Shown in pieces: positions 44,520 to 53,244 of a stretch of DNA of 64,000 nt; position 1 is the first letter of the stretch, and the number at the start of each line of letters is the position of its first letter. The stretch comes from Actinomycetes bacterium (GTDB lineage Bacteria > Actinomycetota > Acidimicrobiia > Acidimicrobiales > RAAP-2), in contig JAJZBK010000004.1 in the NCBI GenBank assembly GCA_021798955.1, forward strand, positions 62,001 through 126,000. Reading direction: 5' to 3'. The notes below the pieces were generated by a model. The model was given only the letters and a program-made list of their open reading frames with translations, had not been told where the DNA came from and searched no databases. The position numbers were made by a program, and so were the translations under genes.

Positions 44520-44544
44520 GGAACGGTGTTTCACTGAGCGGAAC
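44520..44544 (+). promoter_or_regulatory. Putative IclR operator D
   Basis: GGAAC-GGT-GTTTC-ACTGAGC-GGAAC, 25 bp, 13 bases before the CoA-transferase ATG and in the divergent gap with the regulator's own gene. This is the expected place for an autoregulated IclR site. Confidence 0.72.
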
Positions 44545-44557
44545 GGGGACGCACGCG

Positions 44558-45748
44558 ATGCTGCCACTGGAGGGCGTACGAGTCCTCGACGTGTCGACCA
44601 TCCTGGCCGGGCCGTTGTGCTGCCAGATCTTGGGTGACTTCGGTGCGGACGTCATCAAGGTGGAGCACCCTCGCGGGGGCGACAATATGCGCGGTCACGG
44701 GGCCCAGAAGGACGGGATCCCGCTGTGGTGGAAGGAGATCTCCCGCAACAAGCGCACGGTGGCGATCAACCTGTCGGAGCCGGACGGGGCCGAGGCGTTC
44801 CGCCGTCTGGCGACGACGGCCGACGTGGTCGTCGAGAACTTCCGACCCGGCACGCTCGAACGGTGGGACCTCGCCCCGGAACGCCTGCAACAGGACAACC
44901 CCGGGCTCATCGTGGCCCGGATCACCGGCTGGGGCCAGACCGGTCCATACGCGTCGCGGCCAGGGTTCGGCACCCTGGCCGAAGCCATGAGCGGCTTCGC
45001 CAACTTGACGGGTGAAGCCGACGGCCCTCCCACCCTGCCCGCGTTCGGCCTTGCCGACAGCATCTGCGGCATCGCTGCCTCGTCGGCCGTGCTGATGGCC
45101 CTCCGGCACCGCGAGGTACAGCACGGGGCAGGCCAGGTCCTCGACCTGAGCATCCTCGAGCCGATCATGACGGCGGTCGGGCCGTCCCCGACCGTCTACC
45201 AGCAGTTGGGCCTCGTCGAGCACCGGCACGGAAACCGCTCCACCAACAACGCCCCCCGCAACACCTATAGGACCAGCGACGGCTCGTGGGTGGCCGTGTC
45301 GACGAGCGCACAGGCCATCGCCGAGCGGGTCATGCGGCTGGTGGGACATCCCGAGGTCGTCGACACCGACTGGTTCGCCACCGGACGCGGGCGCTTCAGC
45401 CACGTCGACGAGCTCGACCGCTACGTAGGGGAGTGGATCGCCCAGCGCACTCGCACCGAGGTGCTCGAAGCCTTCGCCGAGGCCGGCGCCGCGGTCGCCC
45501 CCGTCTACGACGCAGCGGACCTGGTAGCGGACCCGCACGTCCGCGAGACGAAGATGCTCACGACGGTCGACGACCCCGACCTGGGGGAGGTGCTCATGCA
45601 CAACGTGCTCTGGCGGATGTCCGCTACCCCGGGCCGCATCCGCTACACCGGTCGCGACCTCGGAGCGGACACCGACGAGGTGCTCGCCGAGCTCGGGTAC
45701 ACCGCCGACGACGTGGCCGAGCTGCGCACGGCTGGAACGATCGGATGA
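44558..45748 (+). CDS. CaiB/BaiF-type (class III) CoA-transferase
   Basis: A 396-residue class III CoA-transferase that moves CoA between carboxylates. Signatures: LEGVRVLDVSTILAGPLCCQILGDFGADVIKVEHP, NKRTVAINLSEPDGAEAFRRL, VVENFRPGTLERW and the probable catalytic Asp167 in FGLADSICGI. It would activate the pathway acid as a CoA ester. First gene of a plus-strand run with cyclase, MmgE/PrpD and amidohydrolase genes; its stop overlaps the cyclase ATG as ATGA. Confidence 0.92.
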   Translation: MLPLEGVRVLDVSTILAGPLCCQILGDFGADVIKVEHPRGGDNMRGHGAQKDGIPLWWKEISRNKRTVAINLSEPDGAEAFRRLATTADVVVENFRPGTLERWDLAPERLQQDNPGLIVARITGWGQTGPYASRPGFGTLAEAMSGFANLTGEADGPPTLPAFGLADSICGIAASSAVLMALRHREVQHGAGQVLDLSILEPIMTAVGPSPTVYQQLGLVEHRHGNRSTNNAPRNTYRTSDGSWVAVSTSAQAIAERVMRLVGHPEVVDTDWFATGRGRFSHVDELDRYVGEWIAQRTRTEVLEAFAEAGAAVAPVYDAADLVADPHVRETKMLTTVDDPDLGEVLMHNVLWRMSATPGRIRYTGRDLGADTDEVLAELGYTADDVAELRTAGTIG

Positions 45749-46560
45749 GCGATCCACTTCTCGCCGTCGTCCGACAGGGCGTGCAGATCTTCGACCTGGG
45801 ACGGCCCATGTTCGTGGGCATGCCGCAGTCACCGAACCATCCGCAGTACTGGCACACCCTGCCTCGCCGCCACGGCGACACGGTCCGCGGCGATGGGGGC
45901 TCGGCCGCCAACGACCTTCTCGTCACTGGCACCCACGTGGGCACGCACATCGACGCGTTGGCCCACGTCTCCCACAACGGAAAGCTGCACGGCGGCGCCG
46001 ACGCCACCGAGGCGGGGCGGGGCGGAAGGTTCCTCGAGCACGGGGTGCACACCGTCGCTCCGATGGTCTGCCGAGGTGTGCTGCTCGACGTGCCGAGCGC
46101 CTTGGGCCTCTCAGCCTGCGAGCCCGGTTACGAGATCACCCCGGACGACCTCGACGCTGCCGAGCAGCAGGCCGGGGTCCGGGTCCTCGAAGGTGACGTG
46201 GTCCTCGTCCGCAGCGGTTGGGGGCAGCGGTTCGACGACGGCGCCGAGGCGTACACAGGACGGTCGACGGGGGTCCCCGGTGTCTCCGAGGCGGGTGCGC
46301 ACTGGCTGGCCGAGCGCCGGGTCCGGGCTGCCGGGGCGGACACCATCGCCTTCGAACGACTGGCTCCGGGCGAGGGGCACGCCCTGCTTCCCGCCCACCG
46401 GGTGCTCCTCGTCGAGTCCGGCATCTACATCGTCGAGACGCTGGCGCTCGAGGAACTGGCCGCGGCCAAGGTGACCGAGTTCACCTTCGTGCTCGTCCCC
46501 CTCAACCTCCTCGGCGCGACCGGTAGCCCGGTCCGCCCCCTGGCGGTGCTGGCAGCGTGA
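45745..46560 (+). CDS. Cyclase-family metal hydrolase (kynurenine formamidase-like)
   Basis: The 271-residue protein has the cyclase-family metal motif H-x3-H-x-D: His64, His68, Asp70 and His74 in TGTHVGTHIDALAHVSH. Relatives hydrolyse formamides, lactones or cyclic imide-type substrates with Zn2+ or Mn2+. EFTFVLVPLNLLGATGSPVRPLAVL is the usual C-terminus. It is coupled to the CoA-transferase and to the MmgE/PrpD gene by 4-base overlaps. Substrate unknown. Confidence 0.87.
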   Translation: MSDPLLAVVRQGVQIFDLGRPMFVGMPQSPNHPQYWHTLPRRHGDTVRGDGGSAANDLLVTGTHVGTHIDALAHVSHNGKLHGGADATEAGRGGRFLEHGVHTVAPMVCRGVLLDVPSALGLSACEPGYEITPDDLDAAEQQAGVRVLEGDVVLVRSGWGQRFDDGAEAYTGRSTGVPGVSEAGAHWLAERRVRAAGADTIAFERLAPGEGHALLPAHRVLLVESGIYIVETLALEELAAAKVTEFTFVLVPLNLLGATGSPVRPLAVLAA

Positions 46561-47984
46561 GCGCCGAGCTCACCTTGGGGCAGGCGCTGGCCCGCTTCGC
46601 CGCGGGGACGGACTACGCGACGCTCCCCAGCGCGGTCGCTGACAGTGTGAAGATGCGGGTGCTCGACACCCTGGGCATCTGCGTGGCGGCGAGCACGCTG
46701 TCGACCAGCGCCTCGGCCCGCGCCTTCGCCGGCGACCAGGGTGGGACCGAGCAGTCGCACGCCGTCGGCGTGGCCGGACGCATGCCGGCAACCGTTGCCG
46801 GGTTCGTCAACGGGGTCCTCGCCCACTCGCTCGACTACGACGACACGCACCTCCCCTCGGTGCTCCATCCGAGCGCGTCGGTCGTCCCAGCCTCGCTCGC
46901 CGCGGCCGAGGCGACCGGCGCCGACGGCGCGGCGACGATCGCCGCCATCGCGGTTGGGCTCGAAGTGTGCGTGCGAACGGGCATGGCCGGCTACGACGCC
47001 GCCTCGGGCACGTCGGTGTTCTTCGAGCACGGCCAGCACGCCACCTCGATCTGCGGCGCGCTCGGCAGCGCGGTCGCCGCCGGCATGCTCTACGGGTTCG
47101 ACGAGGACGGCATCCTCCACAGCCTGGGTCTAGCCGCCTCGATGGCCGCCGGCATCATCGAGGCCAACCGGACCGGAGGAACGGTCAAGCGCATGCACTG
47201 TGGATGGGCGGCACATGCCGGCATCGCGGCTGCGCAGCTCGCCTTGCACGGCTTCACCGGCCCCCCCACCGTGCTCGAAGGCCGTTTCGGCTTCTTCGAA
47301 GCGTGGCTCCACGGACAGTTCGACCCGGCCGCGATCACCGACCAGTTGGGCGAGACATGGTCCGTCCCCGGCATCTTCTTCAAGCCGTACCCGGCCAACC
47401 ACTTCACCCACACCGTCATCGACGGCGCCCTCGCCCTGCGCCAGCAGGGGCTCACCGCCGACGACGTCGACCACATCGAGGTCGGCGTGCCCGCTTCGAT
47501 CGTCCGCACCATCGGCGAGCCGATCGACGTCAAGCGGCGTCCCGACACGGGCTACATGGCCCAGTTCTCCGGTCCGTACGCAGTAGCGGCTGGCTTGTTC
47601 GGCGGGAGTGGCCTCGGCGTCGGCCTGGACGACTTTACCGACGAGCTGGCCCGCGACCCCGAACGCCGCCGGCTCATGGCCAAGGTCACCGTGGTCGCCG
47701 ACGAGGAGTGCACGGCCATCTTCCCGCACCAGTTCCCCGCCGTGCTCCGCGTGCGCGCCACCGACGGTCGCGAGATCGTCGAAAAGGTGCTGACCAACCG
47801 TGGAGGGCCACAGCGACCGCTCTCCTACGCCGAGCTGGCGACGAAGTTCGCCGACAACGCTGGACGTCTGCTGCCCGACACCACCGTGGACGACGTCCAG
47901 TCGGCCGTCGCCGGGCTCGACGCCCTCGACGACGTGTCGGCCCTGCTCACCCCGCTCGCAGTTCCCCTGACCATCAAGCCCTGA
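46557..47984 (+). CDS. MmgE/PrpD-family protein
   Basis: A 475-residue member of the MmgE/PrpD family, which includes 2-methylcitrate dehydratase, cis-aconitate decarboxylase and immune-responsive gene 1. Recognisable blocks: MRVLDTLGICVAAS, GFVNGVLAHSLDYDDTHLPSVLHPSASVVPASLAAAE, GGTVKRMHCGWAAHAGIAAAQLALHGFTGPPTVLEGRFGFF and FKPYPANHFTHTVIDGALAL. The family catalyses dehydration, hydration or decarboxylation of polycarboxylates. GTG 46557 overlaps the cyclase stop. The stop lies within a 14-bp tandem array. Confidence 0.88.
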   Translation: MSAELTLGQALARFAAGTDYATLPSAVADSVKMRVLDTLGICVAASTLSTSASARAFAGDQGGTEQSHAVGVAGRMPATVAGFVNGVLAHSLDYDDTHLPSVLHPSASVVPASLAAAEATGADGAATIAAIAVGLEVCVRTGMAGYDAASGTSVFFEHGQHATSICGALGSAVAAGMLYGFDEDGILHSLGLAASMAAGIIEANRTGGTVKRMHCGWAAHAGIAAAQLALHGFTGPPTVLEGRFGFFEAWLHGQFDPAAITDQLGETWSVPGIFFKPYPANHFTHTVIDGALALRQQGLTADDVDHIEVGVPASIVRTIGEPIDVKRRPDTGYMAQFSGPYAVAAGLFGGSGLGVGLDDFTDELARDPERRRLMAKVTVVADEECTAIFPHQFPAVLRVRATDGREIVEKVLTNRGGPQRPLSYAELATKFADNAGRLLPDTTVDDVQSAVAGLDALDDVSALLTPLAVPLTIKP

Positions 47985-48023
47985 CCATCAAGCACTGATC
48001 ATCAAGCCCTGACCATCAAGCAC
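47968..48023. repeat. 14-bp tandem array spanning the MmgE/PrpD stop
   Basis: Four copies of TGACCATCAAGCMC (one has TGATC). The unit is not divisible by three, so successive TGA triplets fall in different frames and close all three within 56 bases. The array bridges to the ribosome-binding site of the next gene. Confidence 0.95.
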
Positions 48024-48036
48024 TGAGGAGCGCCCC

Positions 48037-49506
48037 GTGCCCACCTACGACCTGCTCGTGAAGAACGCCCGTGTGGTCCGAGCCGACCACGCCGAGCCCG
48101 CCGAGGTCGACGTCGCCGTCAGCGGTGGCCGGTTCGCCCAGGTTGGTGGGCCCCTCGACCCAGCCGAGGCGACGACCGTCGTCGACGCAGCCGGTCGGCT
48201 CATGTTCCCCGGAGTAGTCGACGCCCACCAGCACTGGGGCATCTACAACCCGCTCGCCGAAGACACCGTCAGTGAGAGCAAGGCCTCCGCCCAGGGCGGG
48301 GTGACCACCGGCATCACGTTCATGCGTACCGGTCAGTACTACCTCAACGAAGGGGGACCCTACGAGTCCTTCTACCCGAAGGTGCTCGACGCCTCGGAAG
48401 GACGCGCCTACGTCGACTACGCCTTCCACGTCGCCCCGATGATGGCCCGGCACATCGACGAGATCCCCTTGCTCGTCGAGCGCTTCGGGGTCACCTCGTT
48501 CAAGATCTTCATGTTCTACGGGGGCTTCGGCCTGCACGGCGCGTCTTCGAGCCAGCGCGAGTTCCTGATGATCCCCGACGACGAGTCCTACGACAACGCT
48601 CACTTCGAATTCGTCATGCGGGGTATCCAGTCGGCACGCGAGGCGTTCCCCGAGCTGGCAGACGACATCTCTCTGTCCCTGCACTGCGAGACCGCTGAGA
48701 TCATGCGGGCCTACACGGCCATCGTGCAGCGCGAGGGGAAGCTGACGGGCCTCGAGGCGTACTCCGCCGCTCGCCCCCCGCACTCCGAGGGGCTGGCCGT
48801 CGCCATCGCCTCGTACCTCGCCCACGAGACCGGCCTCGCCAACATCAACCTGCTGCACCTGTCGTCGGCCAAGGCGCTCGAGGCGGCATTGACCATGGCC
48901 CGGGCCTTCCCCCACATCGACTTCCGTCGCGAGGTCACCATCGGGCACCTGCTCGCCGACTTCCACACCGCGGCCAACCTCGGGGGAAAGGTCAACCCCC
49001 CGCTGCGGTCACGCCAGGACGTCGAGGCGCTCTGGGAACACCTCCTGGCAGGAGAGGTCGACTGGGTCGTGAGCGACCACGCCTGCTGCCACGCCGAGAT
49101 GAAGTTCGGCGAGCCGGCAGACGACGTGTTCGTCGCCAAGTCGGGGTTCGGAGGCACCGAGTACCTGCTTCCGGGACTGATCTCCGAAGGCCGCAAACGG
49201 GGGTTGAGCTACCAGCGGATCGCCCAGCTGACGTCGGCCAACCCGGCCGAACGCTACGGCCTGCACACCAAGGGCAACATCGCCGAGGGGCTCGACGCCG
49301 ACTTCTGCCTGGTCGACCCCGACCGCAGCTGGGTGGTGCGGGCCGCCGAGTCGGAGTCGTCACAGGAGTACACGCCGTTCGAAGGCTTCGAGCTGACCGC
49401 GGCGGTCACCGACACCTTCGTCCGCGGCAACCAGGTGCTGAAGGACGGCGCCATCGTGGGCACGCCGCAAGGCCGGTACCTGCATCGACCGACGCGTCCC
49501 GCGTAA
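48037..49506 (+). CDS. Dihydropyrimidinase/hydantoinase-like amidohydrolase
   Basis: A 489-residue cyclic amidohydrolase. Metal ligands by position: His64 and His66 (VDAHQHW), probable carboxylated Lys156 (TSFKIFMFYGG), His216 (SLHCETAE), His274 (LLHLSSAKAL) and Asp347 (VSDHACC). All are present, so it should be a binuclear metal enzyme that opens cyclic amides such as dihydropyrimidines, hydantoins or allantoin. GAGGAG precedes GTG 48037. As last gene of the plus-strand run it supports a nitrogen-containing ring or imide as pathway substrate. Confidence 0.88.
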   Translation: MPTYDLLVKNARVVRADHAEPAEVDVAVSGGRFAQVGGPLDPAEATTVVDAAGRLMFPGVVDAHQHWGIYNPLAEDTVSESKASAQGGVTTGITFMRTGQYYLNEGGPYESFYPKVLDASEGRAYVDYAFHVAPMMARHIDEIPLLVERFGVTSFKIFMFYGGFGLHGASSSQREFLMIPDDESYDNAHFEFVMRGIQSAREAFPELADDISLSLHCETAEIMRAYTAIVQREGKLTGLEAYSAARPPHSEGLAVAIASYLAHETGLANINLLHLSSAKALEAALTMARAFPHIDFRREVTIGHLLADFHTAANLGGKVNPPLRSRQDVEALWEHLLAGEVDWVVSDHACCHAEMKFGEPADDVFVAKSGFGGTEYLLPGLISEGRKRGLSYQRIAQLTSANPAERYGLHTKGNIAEGLDADFCLVDPDRSWVVRAAESESSQEYTPFEGFELTAAVTDTFVRGNQVLKDGAIVGTPQGRYLHRPTRPA

Positions 49507-49508
49507 CA

Positions 49509-49539
49509 GGCGGGGGCCGGCACCCGGCCAGCCCCCGCC
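49509..49539. terminator. Hairpin between convergent amidohydrolase and CitE-like genes
   Basis: GGCGGGGGC (49509-49517) pairs with GCCCCCGCC (49531-49539); an inner GGCCGG-CAC-CCGGCC hairpin can form instead. It starts two bases after the amidohydrolase stop. Confidence 0.75.
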
Positions 49540-49597
49540 CGGCAGACGACCCGCGGAGACTGGCCACGAGGGCGTCGAGGGCGTCGCGCCGGGCTGC

Positions 49598-50443
49598 TCA
49601 GGGCTGCTCGGCGCGATCGAGCACCTCACGCGCCGAGCGCACGACAGCGGCGTCCACCAGGCGGCCCCGCTCGTCCACGAAGACCCCGTCCTCCGACGCC
49701 TCGAAGCGTTCCAGGACGCCGCGTGCTTCGGAGACTTCCGCTGCCGTCGGCGTGAAGGTGTCGTTGACGACGGCCAGCTGGTCGGGATGGATGGCCGTAC
49801 GCGACCGGAAACCGAGCCGAAGGAGCTCCTCGGTCGACCGGCGCAGCCCGTCGACGTCACGGACATCGGTGGACGTCGGTCCGGTCGGAGCGCCGATGCC
49901 CGCCGCGGCGCAGGCCACGACCACCTGCAGGCGCAACGGACGGAGCTCTTCCCGCCCGGGCCCCGGGCGCAGCCTGAGCTCACCGGCCAGGTCGGCCTCC
50001 CCCATGCCGACGTGACGTACTCGCGCCGCGCGCGCGACGTCGGTGACCTCCAGCAACCCGCGGGCCGTCTCGACCAGTGCGAACAGTGCGAAGGTCCCCT
50101 CCGGGCAGCCGAGCTGGTGCTCCTGCCGGGCCAGGGCGGCGTCGGCCTCGAGGAGCCGCGTCAGCTCGGCCTTCGGTACGACGACGCCGGTCAGCCCCGG
50201 GGTGACGACGGCAGCGATGTCCTCGGCGACGGTCTCGCCGTTGACCCGGACCCACCGCTGCTCGGCGGGTGACGGACCGGCCAGCCAGTCGCGGACGGCC
50301 TCCCTCGCCAACTGCTTGTGGTCGACGGGCACTGCGTCCTCGAGATCGGCGATCAACGCGTCCGCGCCCCGACCCGCCGCACCGGCCAGTCGATCGGGGC
50401 GGTCGCCCGGTACGTAGAGGAAGCTACGAGGCGAACGCACCAC
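49598..50443 (-). CDS. HpcH/HpaI aldolase (CitE-like) family protein
   Basis: The 281-residue TIM-barrel protein has the CitE pattern: RSPRSFLYVPGDRPDRLAGAAGRGADALIADLEDAVPVDHK, PGLTGVVVPKAE, LFALVETARGLLEVTDVARAARVRHVGMGEADLAGEL and SRTAIHPDQLAVVNDTFTPTAAEVSEAR. Glu and Asp of VETARGLL and the downstream acidic residue bind Mg2+. CitE-like enzymes cleave or hydrolyse citryl-, malyl- or citramalyl-CoA. It could serve the CoA-ester branch of the catabolic cluster or simply follow the cobalamin operon, 79 bases downstream of the SUMT gene. No clear ribosome-binding site; GTG 50440 is an alternative start. Confidence 0.83.
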   Translation of the reverse strand: MVRSPRSFLYVPGDRPDRLAGAAGRGADALIADLEDAVPVDHKQLAREAVRDWLAGPSPAEQRWVRVNGETVAEDIAAVVTPGLTGVVVPKAELTRLLEADAALARQEHQLGCPEGTFALFALVETARGLLEVTDVARAARVRHVGMGEADLAGELRLRPGPGREELRPLRLQVVVACAAAGIGAPTGPTSTDVRDVDGLRRSTEELLRLGFRSRTAIHPDQLAVVNDTFTPTAAEVSEARGVLERFEASEDGVFVDERGRLVDAAVVRSAREVLDRAEQP

Positions 50444-50522
50444 CAGGTCAGTGTAGGCGGGGGTGGTGCCAGAGAGACCGTGGCGACCGTGGGAGGTCCC
50501 TACGGTGCCACCTTGTCGGGAG

Positions 50523-51281
50523 TCACTGCTCGGGCACCTCGGCGTGCCCGAACCCCACGTCGACCACCGGCCCGACCACCATGACGGCGGGGGCTTCGAG
50601 GGGGACTTCGGGCAGTTCGGCGAGCGTCGTGCGCACCACCTTCTGCGCAGGGGTGGTCCCGTGCTGGATGACGGCCACGGCGGTATCCGGGGCGCGGCCA
50701 CCGGCGATCAAGGAAGCGGCGATCGACCGTCGTGACTCGACTCCCATCAGGACGACGATGGTCCCGCCCGTTCGAGCGAGCGCCTCCCAGTCGGGCTCGT
50801 GGCCACAGGCGGGCACCTGGTCGCCCGGGTCACGGGTGTGGCCGGCCACCACGGTGACGCACGACGCGAGGCCCCGGTGTGTGACGGGGATACCGACGGC
50901 ACCGGGGACGCCGAAGGCGGAGGTCACTCCGGGGACGACCTGCCAGGGGACGCCGGCACGCTCGAGGACCTCGATCTCCTCGGCGCCACGCCCGAACACG
51001 AACGGGTCGCCTCCTTTGAGGCGGACCACGACGGGGGACACCCGCCCGTGCTCGACGAGCAGGCGGCCGATGTCCTCCTGCCGACGATCGGCGTCTCCGC
51101 TGTCGATCCCCGGCCGCCGCCCGACATCGATGCACCGGGCCTCGTTCCTGACCAGCCCCAGGACCTCCGGTGTGACGAGGCGGTCGTAGAGGACGACATC
51201 CGCGCTCCGGAGGAGCTCTGCCCCCTTGCGGGTGAGCAGACCGGGGTCACCGGGACCGGCACCGACGAGGTACACGGTCAC
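50523..51281 (-). CDS. cobA: Uroporphyrinogen-III C-methyltransferase (SUMT)
   Basis: A 252-residue SAM-dependent methyltransferase that makes precorrin-2, the branch point to cobalamin and siroheme. Signatures: YLVGAGPGDPGLLTRKGAELLRSADVVLYDRLV, VVRLKGGDPFVFGRGAEE, VVPGVTSAFGVPGAVGIPVTHRG. It lacks the siroheme-synthase oxidase/chelatase domains of CysG. GTG 51281 overlaps the upstream aminotransferase stop. Last gene of the riboswitch-controlled operon. Confidence 0.95.
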   Translation of the reverse strand: MTVYLVGAGPGDPGLLTRKGAELLRSADVVLYDRLVTPEVLGLVRNEARCIDVGRRPGIDSGDADRRQEDIGRLLVEHGRVSPVVVRLKGGDPFVFGRGAEEIEVLERAGVPWQVVPGVTSAFGVPGAVGIPVTHRGLASCVTVVAGHTRDPGDQVPACGHEPDWEALARTGGTIVVLMGVESRRSIAASLIAGGRAPDTAVAVIQHGTTPAQKVVRTTLAELPEVPLEAPAVMVVGPVVDVGFGHAEVPEQ

Positions 51282-52252
51282 GACGCCGCAGCCTCCGTTC
51301 CGGTGTCAGTGGTCACGATCCCCTGATCGGGCTCGTCCCCGCACGAGCGCAGCAGTGCGTGCTCGAGCCGAGGGAACTGTTCCGGACGCGGCACGGCGAT
51401 ACGGACCGTGTCGGCCAGACCGAAGTTCGTGCAGTCGCGGACGACGATCCGCTCGGCCAACAGCTTCGCCCGCAGGGAACCGGCCCGGTCGACCAGCACC
51501 CAGGGGCCGTGTCCGGCACGGACCGAAAGCCCGCACGACCGGAGCAGATCGGCCAGCTGACCGCGCAGTTCTGCCGTCTGGCGGGACCACGCCCCGAGGT
51601 CGACGGGACGAAGCAAGTCGACCAAGGCCTCCGCCGCCAGCCCGTTGACCGACCACTCGGGTTGGCGCCCCCGGATCCGGGCGAGCGTGTCGTCGTCAGC
51701 CGACAGCACGTAGCCGAGGCGCAGGCCCGGGCAGGCCAGCAGCTTGGTCAACGAGCCGACCACGACGGACCCGAGGCGGTGGTCGCCGCGGGTCCACGTA
51801 CCGGTGGCAAGCGGCCAGAAGGCCTCGTCCCACACTCCTGCCTGGTGCCCGGGTGGAGCGAGGGTCCCCAGGGGGTTGTTGGGATTGGAGCGCCACAACG
51901 GCCCACCGGAGCGCGGGTAGAGCGAGAAGTCGGGCTCCTCGACCCTTCCACCCAGGGCCCATCCGGTCAACGCGATCGCCTCGGCTCCACCGTTGGTGAG
52001 CAGCAGGTGAGCGGGGTCCACCCCCATGGTCTCGGCAAGGGCCGCCGTCGCCCGTGCCGGATCGGGATAACGGCCGAGGCTGTCGAGGTGAGCCAGCACG
52101 GCCGGGGCGGGGTCGGGAGCCACCGGGCAGAGGCTGGCAGACAGGTCGAGCACCGATGCCGGGTCGACGCCCAGCTCCGCAGCGAGACGCGCGCCGTTGC
52201 CACCGTGGGCCGCCCTGTCGGCGGGCGAGGCGTACGAGGCGGTCAACGACAC
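51278..52252 (-). CDS. CobD-type PLP aminotransferase (threonine-phosphate decarboxylase-like)
   Basis: A 324-residue fold-type I PLP enzyme of the HisC/CobD group. PLP Lys170 is in GSLTKLLACPGLRLGY; LLLTNGGAEAIAL, SNPNNPLGT and an Arg near the C-terminus (DTVRIAVPRP) complete the site. Placement in the cobalamin operon suggests CobD function, supplying aminopropanol phosphate for the nucleotide loop. The length is short for the family (usually about 360), partly because the region after NNPLGT is compressed. Its start overlaps cbiB by 10 bases. Confidence 0.85.
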   Translation of the reverse strand: MSLTASYASPADRAAHGGNGARLAAELGVDPASVLDLSASLCPVAPDPAPAVLAHLDSLGRYPDPARATAALAETMGVDPAHLLLTNGGAEAIALTGWALGGRVEEPDFSLYPRSGGPLWRSNPNNPLGTLAPPGHQAGVWDEAFWPLATGTWTRGDHRLGSVVVGSLTKLLACPGLRLGYVLSADDDTLARIRGRQPEWSVNGLAAEALVDLLRPVDLGAWSRQTAELRGQLADLLRSCGLSVRAGHGPWVLVDRAGSLRAKLLAERIVVRDCTNFGLADTVRIAVPRPEQFPRLEHALLRSCGDEPDQGIVTTDTGTEAAAS

Positions 52253-53244
52253 GCTCCTCGAGGCGAGCCGGAGCGTGCTCCACGCCGGCGCTCCGCCACG
52301 AGTCCCGCCACGAGTCCCGCCAGGCAGGGAGCGGCGAGGGCGGTGGCGGCGAGGGCGGTGACCCGGCGCGACAGCGAGCGGGCCCGAGCGATGTCCCCCA
52401 CCTCGACGGCGCGACCGGTCCCGAGCACTCCGCGTTGCTCGACCATCCCGCCATAGGAGTTGGTGCCGCCCAGACGGACCCCGAGCGCAGCAGCGAACGC
52501 CGCTTCGGCCACACCGGCGTTGGGGGAGGGATGGTCGGAAGCCTGCCGGACGACCACCCGGACAAGGTCCCGGGCGCTGCGGGGCGACGATAGCGCGACG
52601 AGCAACGCTCCGAGGCGGGCCGGCACCAGGTTGGCCAGGTCGTCAGCCCGGGCCGAGGCCCAGCCGAAGCGGCGGTACCGCTCGCTCCGGTAGCCGACCA
52701 TGGCGTCGAGGGTGTTCACGGCACGGTACGCCGCGGCACCGGCTGCCCCGAGCAACGACGCCCACACCAGCGGAGCGACCACGGCGTCGATGGTGTTCTC
52801 GGCTACCGACTCGACCACGGCCCGGACGATCTCGCCCTCGTCGAGGGCCGCCGGATCACGCCCGACCAGCGCGGGGAGGATCTGGCGAGCCAGGTCGACG
52901 CGCCCCTGCGTCAGCGCTCTCTCGACTTCGGCGGCACGACGATCGAGGCTGCGGCCGCCGAGCGTCATGGTCACGACCGCCACCGTGAGGACACGGTCGG
53001 TGACGACGCCGATGCGTCGCGACCCCGTTCGCAGCAGGACGACAGGGGCGATCGCCACGAGGAGGCCGACGCCGAGGTGCCCCATGCCGCTCCGTCGGTC
53101 GTCCCGCCATGCTCGTTCCTCGCGGCGGGCCATGGAACGTCCGAACCACGCCACCGGGTGCAGCCGGTCCGGGGGGTCGCCCACCAGGCGGTCGGCGACC
53201 ACCGCCACCGCTACCAAGGCGCTCCGCGCTCGCCACTCCGTCAC
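52243..53244 (-). CDS. cbiB: Adenosylcobinamide-phosphate synthase CbiB/CobD
   Basis: A 333-residue membrane enzyme that attaches aminopropanol (phosphate) to adenosylcobyric acid. Signatures: DRLVGDPPDRLHPVAWFGRSM, ESVAENTIDAVVAPLVWASLLGAAGAAAYRAVNTLDAMVGYRSERYRRFGWASARADDLANLVPARL and SDHPSPNAGVAEAAFAAALGVRLGGTNSYGG. About four to five spans. GTG 53244 overlaps the cobS stop. Confidence 0.95.
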   Translation of the reverse strand: MTEWRARSALVAVAVVADRLVGDPPDRLHPVAWFGRSMARREERAWRDDRRSGMGHLGVGLLVAIAPVVLLRTGSRRIGVVTDRVLTVAVVTMTLGGRSLDRRAAEVERALTQGRVDLARQILPALVGRDPAALDEGEIVRAVVESVAENTIDAVVAPLVWASLLGAAGAAAYRAVNTLDAMVGYRSERYRRFGWASARADDLANLVPARLGALLVALSSPRSARDLVRVVVRQASDHPSPNAGVAEAAFAAALGVRLGGTNSYGGMVEQRGVLGTGRAVEVGDIARARSLSRRVTALAATALAAPCLAGLVAGLVAERRRGARSGSPRGACR

